From an uncultured Mycoplasmatota bacterium (GTDB lineage: Bacteria > Bacillota_I > Bacilli_A > RF39 > UBA660): a stretch of DNA of 40,923 nucleotides. The DNA lies in contig URHJ01000009.1 in assembly GCA_900547465.1 (NCBI GenBank), positions 1 to 40,923 on the forward strand. Direction: 5' to 3'. The stretch's first letter is position 1, and every line of letters starts with the position of its first letter. The translations under genes and the position numbers were made by a program. Below are positions 1 to 7,975 of this stretch, piece after piece. A model generated the notes under the pieces. That model was not told where the DNA came from and did not search any database. It saw only the letters and a program-made list of their open reading frames with translations.

Positions 1-10
1 TTTCTAACAT
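1..10 (-). CDS. Start of an unidentified gene (partial, 5' end only)
   Basis: The reverse strand reads GGAGGTAGAA followed by ATG TTA GAA at the very edge of the window, a textbook ribosome binding site and start codon. Only three codons (Met-Leu-Glu) are inside the window, so nothing can be said about the product. It lies downstream of the surface-protein gene and is separated from it by a long hairpin. Confidence 0.5.
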
Positions 11-30
11 TTCTACCTCCTAAATATTGT

Positions 31-74
31 GAAGGAAGCTACTTTAAGAATGAAAAAGAAAAGTAACTTCCTTC
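31..74 (-). repeat. 15-bp inverted repeat (leader hairpin or terminator)
   Basis: Arms GAAGGAAGCTACTTT (31-45) and AAAGTAACTTCCTTC (60-74) pair over 15 bases with one G-U wobble and a 14-base loop. It sits between the stop of the surface-protein gene and the start of the gene at position 10. Neither strand has a T-run after the stem, so it is not a classical intrinsic terminator. It could be a weak terminator, an mRNA-stabilising 3' hairpin or a leader structure of the next gene. Confidence 0.6.
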
Positions 75-114
75 TACATCTATTATTGTAAAAAGAATTT
101 ACTTTTCCTTATAT

Positions 115-1560
115 TTAATAAGAAATATTTGATTTTTGGACTTCTATTGCGGGACGGACACCACCAAGTATGTTTGAATCACTAGGATTACCATCTCGCG
201 TAGTACTTGAAATACTCCATACATTGATAGAGTCAGAATTATAAGGAGACTCTAAATACCATATATTAGGAGTATTAGCATTTGTATATCCTGTATTTTC
301 ATACATATATTTACAACTTGTACTTATCTCACCAAATTTGCCATAGCCAATGGTAAATCCACATCCTGTATTTACTTCTTGTGCTGTTAATAACCTTGCG
401 GCGTACCCTTCATAACTAAAGTCTGTTGGCAATACTCCTCCTGAAGTTGATGTTGCATTTGTTTCTGTTGTTATTTGTCTTTTTGTATTTGTTAATCTTG
501 TTTTCCATTGACTTGTAGTTGGTAATTGTTTGATTGCGGTTACTGGTCCATGCCAATTTTCATTTGATTGCTCATAATATGCATATGTAGTGGATTTCGA
601 TGCTATTCCACTACTTACATTACTGTAGTAAATCAATACTGCCGTATTAGAGTCTGTTGTTATTCCATTTGTTGCATCCGATACATAATAGAATCTTTCT
701 GTCTCAGAATCATATGTACCATCTCCATTTATATCACAATCAAAGGCATCTCCTGATGTAAGAGTTCCTTTTGTCCCTAAAGATCCATATTCTATTTCAG
801 AACCTATACTGTATCCATCTGCTTGACAAAACCAACTTGTATCAGTATTTGTACATATCTCTTTATGAAGGACTGTTGCTCTTTTACACATTACTGTTCC
901 TTTTGTGTTTTCTCCTTCTACTACAATTTTGCCATGGTAATGTTTTCCTAGAACTTCATTTCCTGCTTGATCAGTAATCCAAATTCTAATTTTATAAGTT
1001 CTTGAATTATTAGGTGTTAGGATACCATTTGCTATTTCATAAGAATTAGCTTCTTTATCAGATAGGGTAATAGGTTTCCCACCATTAATGCTTAATTTTA
1101 TTTTTGTTTTGTCTAATAAATTATCTTGACAATTGTCTGATTCTATCATATCTGTATCATCTAAAATTTTAATTTTATAATTAGCTGATATGTTACCTGA
1201 ATTTGTTATTTTAAATGTGTATGGTTCTTCTTTTTGACCATCATTATCTGACTCTGGGTAAGCACCATTTAATTTTATGATGTTACCTAAACCATCTTCT
1301 GTATCATTAAAGTCTATTTTTAATGTTCCTACTGTTATTGTGTTATAATTTTCTGATTTTTGAACTGAAGAGAATATTGCATAGGCTGAAGATATCATTG
1401 TTATTGTTACTGCAAAAATAGAAAATATTGTTAATTTTATTTCTCTGGATAGACCTTTAGTAATTTTTTTAGTAGACTCGTTATTTTGACTATATATATT
1501 TTGATAGCTATCAATGCCAATTTTTCTTTTGTTTCTAATGGTTTTTCTTTGCCTTCCCAT
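115..1560 (-). CDS. TasA/SipW-type secreted or surface protein with C-terminal DUF6273-like domain
   Basis: The start is the ATG at 1560 (MGRQRKTI..., 481 aa) because AGGTGAG lies just upstream; an in-frame start 13 codons earlier has no such site. A basic N-terminus is followed by one hydrophobic segment (residues about 41-62) ending in SSAYAIFSS, then NTITVGTLKIDF. This resembles the signal and first strand of SipW-dependent TasA/camelysin proteins. Residues about 100-215 look like a beta-sandwich. A DINGDGTYD stretch looks like a calcium-binding loop. The C-terminal third ends with YLESP...NVWSIS...GVRPAIEVQ, the pattern of DUF6273-type secreted domains. The protein is probably exported and cell-surface attached, with a structural or adhesive role by inference. 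It is monocistronic, with its own extended -10 promoter. Confidence 0.7.
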   Translation of the reverse strand: MGRQRKTIRNKRKIGIDSYQNIYSQNNESTKKITKGLSREIKLTIFSIFAVTITMISSAYAIFSSVQKSENYNTITVGTLKIDFNDTEDGLGNIIKLNGAYPESDNDGQKEEPYTFKITNSGNISANYKIKILDDTDMIESDNCQDNLLDKTKIKLSINGGKPITLSDKEANSYEIANGILTPNNSRTYKIRIWITDQAGNEVLGKHYHGKIVVEGENTKGTVMCKRATVLHKEICTNTDTSWFCQADGYSIGSEIEYGSLGTKGTLTSGDAFDCDINGDGTYDSETERFYYVSDATNGITTDSNTAVLIYYSNVSSGIASKSTTYAYYEQSNENWHGPVTAIKQLPTTSQWKTRLTNTKRQITTETNATSTSGGVLPTDFSYEGYAARLLTAQEVNTGCGFTIGYGKFGEISTSCKYMYENTGYTNANTPNIWYLESPYNSDSINVWSISSTTRDGNPSDSNILGGVRPAIEVQKSNISY

Positions 1561-1589
1561 ATCCCACTCACCTATCTTTTCTATATAAA

Positions 1590-1598
1590 AGTATATCA
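1590..1598 (-). promoter_or_regulatory. Extended -10 promoter of the surface-protein gene
   Basis: The reverse strand reads TGATATACT, an extended -10 (TGnTATACT), 30 bases upstream of the ATG and directly after the yebC terminator. No good -35 box is seen. Confidence 0.5.
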
Positions 1599-1599
1599 A

Positions 1600-1628
1600 A
1601 TAAAAAAAATATCTTCAATAGATATTTT
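1600..1628 (-). terminator. Intrinsic terminator after yebC
   Basis: On the reverse strand AAAATATCT-ATTGA-AGATATTTT forms a perfect 9-bp stem followed by a T-rich run. The stem begins at the yebC stop codon. Confidence 0.85.
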
Positions 1629-2347
1629 TAATCTTTCATATTAAAGTATACGCTTTGTACATCATCTAAATCTTCTAATTGTTCTATAAGCTCTAGAACC
1701 TTTTCTTTATGTTCATCATCTACTTCTACTTCCATATTTGGAATATATGTAACTTCACTTTCTAAGAATTCTTCTACTCCTATTTGGCTTAATGCATCTT
1801 TTACTTTTAACATATCCTCTGGTGTTGTTGTAATATTATAATTTTCACCATCATTTTCAACATCTACTGCACCATTATCTAGACTTGTTAGCATTACTTC
1901 ATCTTCATCATATTTATTTGGAATAACTATAGAACCTTTTCTTTCAAACATGTAGCTAACTGATCCATCTGTACCAAGATTACCACCTTTTTTAGTAAAG
2001 GTACTTCTAACAAATGAAGCTGTTCTATTTTTGTTATCAGTTAAGCAATCAACCATAACTGCTACACCTTGAGGACCGTATCCTTCATATCTTATTTGAT
2101 CATAATGCTCATTTTCTCCAGCACCTTTTGCTTTATCTATAGCCTTTTGAATATTATCTTTTGGCATATTAGCTGCTTTTGCTTTTTCAACTACCATACG
2201 TAATGAAGCATTTTGATCTGGATCTGGTGTACCACTTTTTGCTGCTACATAAAGCTCTTTAGCGATTTTTTGAAATACTTTTCCACGTGCAGCATCAATT
2301 AAACCTTTTTTTCTATGGATTGTAGCCCATTTAGAATGTCCACTCAT
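1628..2347 (-). CDS. yebC: YebC/PmpR (TACO1) family translation/regulatory protein
   Basis: A protein of 239 aa, the family's usual length, beginning MSGHSKWATIHRKKG, the diagnostic YebC N-terminus. It also has the internal KGGNLGTDGSVSYMF and FYNIT-type strands of the three-domain fold. Family knowledge: YebC proteins bind nucleic acid. They were first described as transcriptional regulators, and more recent work and the mitochondrial homologue TACO1 tie them to ribosome function at proline-rich or difficult stretches. It acts in the cytoplasm. The start has AAGGAGAG seven bases upstream. It follows the 139-aa gene, but a terminator and its own extended -10 lie between them. Nothing unusual in the protein. 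Confidence 0.97.
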   Translation of the reverse strand: MSGHSKWATIHRKKGLIDAARGKVFQKIAKELYVAAKSGTPDPDQNASLRMVVEKAKAANMPKDNIQKAIDKAKGAGENEHYDQIRYEGYGPQGVAVMVDCLTDNKNRTASFVRSTFTKKGGNLGTDGSVSYMFERKGSIVIPNKYDEDEVMLTSLDNGAVDVENDGENYNITTTPEDMLKVKDALSQIGVEEFLESEVTYIPNMEVEVDDEHKEKVLELIEQLEDLDDVQSVYFNMKD

Positions 2348-2379
2348 TGTAATCTCTCCTTCTTTATTAATTTATTACT

Positions 2380-2388
2380 ACTATATCA
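2380..2388 (-). promoter_or_regulatory. Extended -10 promoter of yebC
   Basis: TGATATAGT on the reverse strand, 33 bases upstream of the yebC start and just past the preceding terminator. Confidence 0.45.
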
Positions 2389-2395
2389 TACTCAA

Positions 2396-2424
2396 GAAAA
2401 AATAGAAAGTATTCCTTTCTATTT
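2396..2424 (-). terminator. Intrinsic terminator after the 139-aa gene
   Basis: A perfect 10-bp stem AAATAGAAAG-GAATA-CTTTCTATTT followed by TTTC on the reverse strand. The TAG stop codon of the 139-aa gene is inside the first arm. Confidence 0.85.
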
Positions 2425-2838
2425 ACCTAACATATTTAATAAATTAATTTTAAACATATCTCTTTCTGGATCAGTTTTTGAAACCATAACACCTTTATAA
2501 GTAGATAATTCTGCTCTATGACCTTCATCTAATATTCCTTCTGGTGTAATATTAGTAAGTAGAATTACTCCTTTATCTAGATACGCTGTATAGTGTAATC
2601 TTATTTCACCATGTACTTTAGCAAATAATTCATCTGTTGGTAATTTCAATTCATAAGTTACAGTACCAGCTTTTTCATCTTTTGCTTTTTCTTCCCCTAG
2701 AAAGTTACCTTTTCTAAGTTCTGGATAATAACTAAATGTTAGTTTCTTATAAGCAAGCATGTTATACTTTCTGACTGATCTTTCTTTTTTTCTGAAATCA
2801 TTCTCATCTAAATATTCAAAGATATATGAATTTTTCAT
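2419..2838 (-). CDS. Conserved-looking small cytoplasmic protein of unknown function
   Basis: 139 aa, no signal peptide or membrane segment. The sequence alternates charged and hydrophobic residues. It has a basic N-terminal third (DENDFRKKERSVRKYN), a predicted beta-rich middle (VHGEIRLHYTAYLDKGVILLTNITPEG) and a C-terminal helix ending in NLLNMLGK. I do not recognise the family. It is expressed from a near-consensus sigma-A promoter 70 bases upstream, so it is probably well transcribed. The best Shine-Dalgarno candidate, AAGGGG, is about 12 bases from the ATG, rather far, and can pair with an upstream CTTTTCT. The next gene, yebC, has its own promoter, so this one is probably monocistronic. 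Confidence 0.8.
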   Translation of the reverse strand: MKNSYIFEYLDENDFRKKERSVRKYNMLAYKKLTFSYYPELRKGNFLGEEKAKDEKAGTVTYELKLPTDELFAKVHGEIRLHYTAYLDKGVILLTNITPEGILDEGHRAELSTYKGVMVSKTDPERDMFKINLLNMLGK

Positions 2839-2905
2839 AATATATTCAACCCCTTCTAATAGAAAAGTTATGTTTTTGAGTCCCCTGTATCCTCAAAGTA
2901 AACAA

Positions 2906-2934
2906 ATTATAACATAAATTCCTATTTTTGTCAA
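2906..2934 (-). promoter_or_regulatory. Near-perfect sigma-A promoter of the 139-aa gene
   Basis: The reverse strand reads TTGACA, a 17-base spacer, then TATAAT, with TG one base before the -10. The -35 is 2929-2934 and the -10 is 2906-2911. The predicted transcript has a leader of about 60 bases. Confidence 0.85.
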
Positions 2935-2945
2935 TAAATTCAAAT

Positions 2946-5009
2946 CTATCTTGTATAAGTTTTTACATAATTATCTGTAGATATTTCTTCTGGTGTACTT
3001 TGTGTTGCGACTGATTCATTCGAATTTTGATCATTATTTGATATTTCGTAATTTTCTGATGCACTTACACCTTTTGGATTAATATAAGTAACAGTTATTA
3101 AAGAATCATTATTTTCAGATGAATTAGTTGTTTGAATGCTATCTTCATTGTTAGGATCTGGTAGTGGTGTATCAGATTCAACTGCATCTGTGCTGTCGGT
3201 TGTAACATCTTTAACACTTTCATCATTTACAACGTTATTATTTTCTTGATCATTATTTGTATCTTCGTTAGTGTCAGGTGCAACGTAGTAGTAATCATCA
3301 TCTTTATTATTTTCATCATCTGTATTCTCTACTGTAGTAATATCTGTGTCATTAATACTTTCATCTTTTATTTTTTTAGCTTTTAATTTTTCTTTTTTAT
3401 CTTTTGCTTTGGTTTTAGTTGGTGTTGCTTCAGAACTATTTGAAGAACTGGTGTTAGTAGCTGTTTGAGTGTTATCATTTGAAGCTACTGCGTAAGATGT
3501 ATTCTTTTTGTAGTCACTATGATCTCTTATATTTCTTTCACTATTGTTAGCAACTTGATATGCATCTTCATGTTTTAATTCTTTGATTGCTAACTTTTTA
3601 AGGTCTTTATAACTAATTTCATGATTTTCTTCATCTAGTGTTTGATTAGCTATTTGATATGCTGTAAGTTTACTTTCTATATTTTTAAATTTTGATTTTA
3701 TCATATTGGCACTTGATAATTTATTGAAGTATTCTTGTTCAGATTTTGATAGTTTGTTATTTAGATTTAGATTACTAGTCATTTTATCTATTGCTTTGAT
3801 CATTGGCATAATAGATAATTTATATTTTTCTATATCTTTTGTATTTTCCTTATCAAAGTCAAAATCTTTCTTTAGTTCTTTATAGAATTTTTCTGCGTAT
3901 TCAAGTTTTTCTTTATCTTTGGAATTACTATTATAATATATAACAATTGTTTCGTATTTTTCGTAGAATTTTTTACCCTTACTATTTTTTATTATTTTAC
4001 TTTTATTTAATGGTTCTACTTGAACTGTATGCGCTAAAACCTCTTGATCAAATCCTGATTTATAAGCATCTATAAAAACATCACTATCAAATTTATAAGT
4101 ATCAAATATATTGTTAATAGATTGTTGTGATAAATTATTATAGGCAAGATATTGAGCAACTGCTTCATTCCATTTTAATCCTAATCTAGTAGAAGAGTTA
4201 GCACCAAGATGGTTTTTTGCTACACTACAGTTATAATTAAGAATGTATTTCCAGATTCCACTTATGGCTTTTTTCTTATCTGTATTTATATTTGCATTAT
4301 ATAGTGCCTTGTAAATGTCATCATAATTACTTATCTTATCTTCGTTTTCATTATCTTCATTGTTCATATCATTTTGCAACTCTTTTTCAAAAGCTTGTTG
4401 CTTTTGTGTAATATCTCTTTTTATCCAAGCTCCTGTTCCAATACAAGCAGCAATTAATGTTCCAATTAAGGCATTTAAGATGCTTTTCTTTCTTTTTTTA
4501 TGTTTTTTCTTAGTTTTATCTCTTTTTAGAAAATTAAATCTATTTTTTAATGGTTTAGTATTGTCTTTTTTAGATTTTGTTTGTTTTGTTGTATTTGATT
4601 TTTTTACTTTTTTCTTTCTCGTTAATTTTGATGCAAGTTTTTCTTTAATAGTTTTTATTTTTAAGTTTAATAACCCTATAATTCCTGGTTTTTTTCTCTT
4701 TTTTCTTCTATTCTTGTTATTATTATTGTTTATACTGTTGTTATTATTCTCATTATTTATAGTGTTATTATTGTTGTTATCAATTAATTTATTTATATTT
4801 TCTTTATATGTTTTATTATTCCATATTTTTAGATTTTCATCACTTTTTAACTCACTTATTTTTGTATACCCTTTTTCTTTTGCATAACGTAATAATATTT
4901 CAATACCTTCACTGTAAGAAAAATTTTCAACAGTTCCATCGTTATAAAGAACTACTGTCTTTGTTTGATTGTTATTATCACGATAAAATACTATATTACT
5001 AATTTCCAT
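2946..5009 (-). CDS. Large single-pass membrane protein with basic cytoplasmic tail, unknown function
   Basis: 687 aa, not recognised. A compact N-terminal domain (1-70; VVLYNDGTVENFSYSEGIEILL) is followed by an Asn-rich linker (78-100). Next comes a very basic stretch (100-176, dozens of Lys/Arg), then one membrane segment (about 177-196, SILNALIGTLIAACIGTGAWI). The remainder, probably outside the cell, is a helical region up to about residue 515, then a low-complexity Thr/Ser/Asn/Asp/Glu tail. The positive-inside rule puts the Lys-rich part in the cytoplasm. It starts five bases after the stop of the 516-aa membrane protein and its AGAGGT site overlaps that stop, so the two are co-translated. 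The acidic tail of the partner suggests they interact (inference). Nothing points to an enzyme. Confidence 0.8.
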   Translation of the reverse strand: MEISNIVFYRDNNNQTKTVVLYNDGTVENFSYSEGIEILLRYAKEKGYTKISELKSDENLKIWNNKTYKENINKLIDNNNNNTINNENNNNSINNNNNKNRRKKRKKPGIIGLLNLKIKTIKEKLASKLTRKKKVKKSNTTKQTKSKKDNTKPLKNRFNFLKRDKTKKKHKKRKKSILNALIGTLIAACIGTGAWIKRDITQKQQAFEKELQNDMNNEDNENEDKISNYDDIYKALYNANINTDKKKAISGIWKYILNYNCSVAKNHLGANSSTRLGLKWNEAVAQYLAYNNLSQQSINNIFDTYKFDSDVFIDAYKSGFDQEVLAHTVQVEPLNKSKIIKNSKGKKFYEKYETIVIYYNSNSKDKEKLEYAEKFYKELKKDFDFDKENTKDIEKYKLSIMPMIKAIDKMTSNLNLNNKLSKSEQEYFNKLSSANMIKSKFKNIESKLTAYQIANQTLDEENHEISYKDLKKLAIKELKHEDAYQVANNSERNIRDHSDYKKNTSYAVASNDNTQTATNTSSSNSSEATPTKTKAKDKKEKLKAKKIKDESINDTDITTVENTDDENNKDDDYYYVAPDTNEDTNNDQENNNVVNDESVKDVTTDSTDAVESDTPLPDPNNEDSIQTTNSSENNDSLITVTYINPKGVSASENYEISNNDQNSNESVATQSTPEEISTDNYVKTYTR

Positions 5010-5014
5010 CTAAA

Positions 5015-6565
5015 TTACCTCTCTTTCTTGTTACCTGTATAAGTATAACCACTATTTAATAATTTTTCGTCATCATAATTGCTCCACGTTGTTTTTGTTT
5101 TACCTTGTTTAGTTATTTTTCTAGTTCTTTCACTCTTATAACAAACTGTACCATATAGTGTTTCTGCTCTGTTCACTGAAACTGATTGATAAGATATATT
5201 GTAAGTTGGAATGTTTCTTTGATTTTTTTGCTTTGGACATTCAGCATTTATGTTTTTGACTGTTTGTAAATTGCCGTTAAATTGATATATATCATATGTA
5301 TAAGATGGACTTGAACTACAATTTTCACAATATCTTTCACTATCAACAAATACATATCTTGTTTTGATGCTATCGCTTGGTGGTGTTTGATAAGTTTTTC
5401 TACCTAAATATGTCCATGCACCATGATTAGTTGGTGAAGCTGTAGAAAAAGTACCAATTGATGTAAATTGATTAGTTGAAGATGTTTTGTAGTAAACATT
5501 ATTTACTTTTGCATAATCATAATTAGGACACCCTTTTATAATTTCTTGTCTTATAAATGTATAACTATTTCTTGAGGTATTATATTGTTTTGATGTTGTT
5601 CCTAATTTTTCTTTTCTATTATACAATTTTGTTTCGCTTAAACAATTGAAATCATCACTTTTACATGTTATAGCTTTTGCTGTACAACTTGTTTTTGAAT
5701 AATCACTCCAACTACTCCAATCTGATAGTTTTCCATTTTCTGTTTTTGAATACTCATATTGATAGTTTGCTGTATCACTATCTCCGGATTCTGTATTTTC
5801 TACTTCTACTGTTTCTTCATCCTCACTCGAATCAAGTGACTGATTTGGATCCATTATATCTTCTTTTTCACAAAGATAGGTTGAGGTACAATATGAATAG
5901 TTATTTATGTAGTATTCTTCCTTCTTTATAATTTTATCTTTAACTAATTGTATCTCTAGTAAAAAATCATCTTCTAATTTTGTTAATTTAATATATGATT
6001 TTTTCTTGTTATAAGAAGAACTTATATTTTTGATTAGCTTTTTATCTAATAATTCTTTAAGAGATAATTTATTAGTCTCATTGACATTTGCTGGAACGCT
6101 GTTTTCTTCATAATATTTCAAAGCAGCTTGCTTTAATTTAGACATATCACTTTCTGTATCTATTTTTTTTGTTAGTGTTACTTCACTAGTAGTTTTTTTA
6201 TTACGGTTTATGAATTGTGGTGTTATCCATGCTATTAAAAGTAAGATTGTTACTATAATTATTCCTGTTACTATTTTTGTTCTGTTCTCAAATAAAATGT
6301 TATTTTCTTTATAATCATCGGTACTATCATCTTCGTAGGCATAATCATAATCATAATCATAATTATCATTATCCTTTGATGCATCATATGTATAGTTGCT
6401 ATTATAATCATAGTTGTTATAATTATCATATTCAACTGGATCTATATTTTGAAAATCATTATTATTATCTTCATAAATTAAATCATCACTGTATGATGAA
6501 TCATCGTTAGTATCATAAAAGATATAATCGCTATCATCATCGTACTGATTATAATTTCTATTCAT
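5015..6565 (-). CDS. Single-pass membrane protein with acidic Asp/Tyr/Asn tail and Cys-rich exterior, unknown function
   Basis: 516 aa. Residues 1-90 are almost all Asp, Asn, Tyr, Ser and Glu and carry a strong negative charge. A membrane segment follows (about 97-117, VTGIIIVTILLLIAWI). The segment after it (about 140-180, LKQAALKYYEEN...LKELLDKKLI) resembles the helix and strand layout of pseudopilin-like extracellular domains. A second, Asp/Glu-rich linker leads to a region with DWSSWSDYSKTSC, like a thrombospondin-type WSxWS motif, and about ten scattered cysteines that could form disulfides outside the cell. It is first gene of a two-gene operon, with RBS AAAGGGGG and a good promoter. 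The family is not recognised. A surface complex with the 687-aa protein is the simplest reading (inference). Confidence 0.8.
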   Translation of the reverse strand: MNRNYNQYDDDSDYIFYDTNDDSSYSDDLIYEDNNNDFQNIDPVEYDNYNNYDYNSNYTYDASKDNDNYDYDYDYAYEDDSTDDYKENNILFENRTKIVTGIIIVTILLLIAWITPQFINRNKKTTSEVTLTKKIDTESDMSKLKQAALKYYEENSVPANVNETNKLSLKELLDKKLIKNISSSYNKKKSYIKLTKLEDDFLLEIQLVKDKIIKKEEYYINNYSYCTSTYLCEKEDIMDPNQSLDSSEDEETVEVENTESGDSDTANYQYEYSKTENGKLSDWSSWSDYSKTSCTAKAITCKSDDFNCLSETKLYNRKEKLGTTSKQYNTSRNSYTFIRQEIIKGCPNYDYAKVNNVYYKTSSTNQFTSIGTFSTASPTNHGAWTYLGRKTYQTPPSDSIKTRYVFVDSERYCENCSSSPSYTYDIYQFNGNLQTVKNINAECPKQKNQRNIPTYNISYQSVSVNRAETLYGTVCYKSERTRKITKQGKTKTTWSNYDDEKLLNSGYTYTGNKKER

Positions 6566-6597
6566 GGTACTATTCCCCCTTTAACTTAGCGCTATAT

Positions 6598-6626
6598 ATA
6601 ATAACACAAAAGCTTAAAATAGTCAA
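6598..6626 (-). promoter_or_regulatory. Sigma-A promoter of the two-gene membrane-protein operon
   Basis: The reverse strand reads TTGACT (6621-6626), a 17-base spacer, then TATTAT (6598-6603), 33 bases before the ATG. It lies in the 104-bp gap shared with the divergent GH5 gene, so the two units may be co-regulated. Confidence 0.7.
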
Positions 6627-6669
6627 ATAAAATAACAAAATGTGATAAAATAAATGTGGAGGAAAATGT

Positions 6670-7692
6670 ATGAAGAGGATAATATTAATACTTTGTTTTA
6701 TAATTTCATTTGTAACTGGTTGTGTTGCTTCTAATCCAGTTATAAATGATGATTCAGGTACTATTATAAAAAATAAAAAGCAAGTTGAAAACAAATATGT
6801 TAGTTATAATGGTAAATTAAAAGTTGATGGCATTAATTTGGTTAACCGATATGGTAAGGCGATACAACTTAGGGGTATTTCTTCTCATGGCCTTCAATGG
6901 TATAGTGATTTTATTAACGAAGAAAATCTAAAAGTGTTAAAAAATGATTGGGAAAGTAATGTTTTTAGAATAGCGATGTATACTGATGAAGATGGCTATA
7001 TTTCTAATAAAAATTTATTAAATACATTAGAAGAAAAGGTTGATTTAGTAATTAAACAAGATATGTATGTTATTATTGATTGGCATGTTTTAAAAGATAA
7101 TAACCCTATGACATATAAAGAAGAGGCTAAAGAATTCTTTGATAAATTAAGTGAAAAATACAAAAATAGTCCAAATGTTATTTATGAAATTTGTAATGAA
7201 CCTAATGGTGATGCAAACTGGAATAATGATATTAAACCTTATGCTTTAGAAATTATTAAAGTAATTAGAGCTAATAGTAAAGATTCGGTAATCATTGTTG
7301 GTACACCTACTTGGTCTCAAGATATATTAGATCCTGTAGATAACAGAATTGATGATAGTAATGTTATGTATGCTCTACATTTTTATGCAGGTAGTCACAA
7401 AGAATGGTTAAGAGAAAGAATTATTAAGGCAAGAAGTGAAAATATTCCTATATTTGTTAGTGAATGGGGTACTACTAATGCTGATGGTAATGGTGGTGTA
7501 GCAATGGATGAGGCTACTATATGGGTCAAATTTATGAATGAAAATAAGCTTAGTTATATTAATTGGTCTTTATCGGACAAAGATGAGGCGTCTGCTATAT
7601 TAAAACCTGGTACAAAGAAAAATGGGTTTACTGATGATGATTTAACTGAAAGTGGTAAATTTATTAAGAAAGTTTTGAGAGATGAAATATAA
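6670..7692 (+). CDS. GH5-family glycoside hydrolase lipoprotein (endo-beta-1,4-glucanase-like)
   Basis: 340 aa with a lipoprotein signal: MKRIILILCFIISFVTGC, lipid-modified Cys18. The catalytic domain (about 44-340) has the GH5 pattern: LRGISSHGLQWY near 68-78, IIDWHV (135-140), YEICNEP with acid/base Glu177, HFYA (His237) and SEWG with nucleophile Glu265. It is closest in feel to GH5_2 Bacillus-type endoglucanases (EC 3.2.1.4), which hydrolyse beta-1,4-glucans; mannan or other beta-glucan substrates cannot be excluded. It is anchored on the outer face of the membrane, with no carbohydrate-binding module. It is one of only two plus-strand protein genes here, is transcribed alone, and ends in a strong terminator. 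GGAGG lies nine bases before the start. Confidence 0.9.
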   Translation: MKRIILILCFIISFVTGCVASNPVINDDSGTIIKNKKQVENKYVSYNGKLKVDGINLVNRYGKAIQLRGISSHGLQWYSDFINEENLKVLKNDWESNVFRIAMYTDEDGYISNKNLLNTLEEKVDLVIKQDMYVIIDWHVLKDNNPMTYKEEAKEFFDKLSEKYKNSPNVIYEICNEPNGDANWNNDIKPYALEIIKVIRANSKDSVIIVGTPTWSQDILDPVDNRIDDSNVMYALHFYAGSHKEWLRERIIKARSENIPIFVSEWGTTNADGNGGVAMDEATIWVKFMNENKLSYINWSLSDKDEASAILKPGTKKNGFTDDDLTESGKFIKKVLRDEI

Positions 7693-7735
7693 AAAGGGAA
7701 CATTTTAACAATTATTGTTCCCTTTCTTTTTTTAA
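7693..7735 (+). terminator. Bidirectional terminator between GH5 and smr genes
   Basis: AAAGGGAACA (7693-7702) pairs with TGTTCCCTTT (7716-7725) and is followed by a T-run on the plus strand. The reverse strand also ends in TTTTT, so it can serve both convergent genes. It overlaps the last codons of the smr gene. Confidence 0.9.
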
Positions 7736-7975
7736 TTTTATAATTGTACAACCCGGATTAAAGTTATCTTGCTTATATTCTATTATTTTTTTATTATGTT
7801 TTAATTCTTCATGAACTGCTCTTTTTACAATACCAGTGCCTATTCCGTGAATTATTATAGCTGTATCATTTTTTAGCTTATAATTGTCATCTATAAATTC
7901 ACGGGTTAGAATCTTTGCATATTCTCTATCGATGCCATGTAAATCTAGTGAGGGAGCATTACTATATAATGTCAC
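7712..7975 (-). CDS. Stand-alone Smr-domain protein
   Basis: 87 aa, essentially only a Smr domain: the LDLHG motif near residues 10-14, the core HGIGTGIVKRAVHEEL and the closing strand GCTIIKL. Family knowledge: Smr domains, also found at the C-terminus of MutS2, have nuclease activity on DNA or RNA. A single-domain form could act in RNA cleavage, ribosome rescue or DNA repair. The start is GTG with AAGGAG eight bases upstream; no nearby ATG fits. It overlaps the end of the pfkB-type gene by 14 bases, so the two are translationally coupled. Acting as a detached MutS2 Smr module is a possibility only. Confidence 0.85.
   Translation of the reverse strand: MTLYSNAPSLDLHGIDREYAKILTREFIDDNYKLKNDTAIIIHGIGTGIVKRAVHEELKHNKKIIEYKQDNFNPGCTIIKLKKEREQ

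Noticed and set aside
4360..4887. Hydrophobic 175-codon plus-strand ORF opposite the 687-aa membrane protein
   Set aside because: It is the antisense of Lys- and Asn-rich codons, which read as Phe/Leu. No ribosome site or promoter; the other strand has a coherent gene.
6277..6510. His/Tyr/Asn-rich plus-strand ORF
   Set aside because: Antisense shadow of the Asp/Asn/Tyr-rich tail of the 516-aa protein; composition is explained by that.
6570..6794. Minus-strand ORF of 74 codons opposite the GH5 signal region
   Set aside because: Overlaps the GH5 signal peptide and promoters of both divergent genes; no ribosome site.
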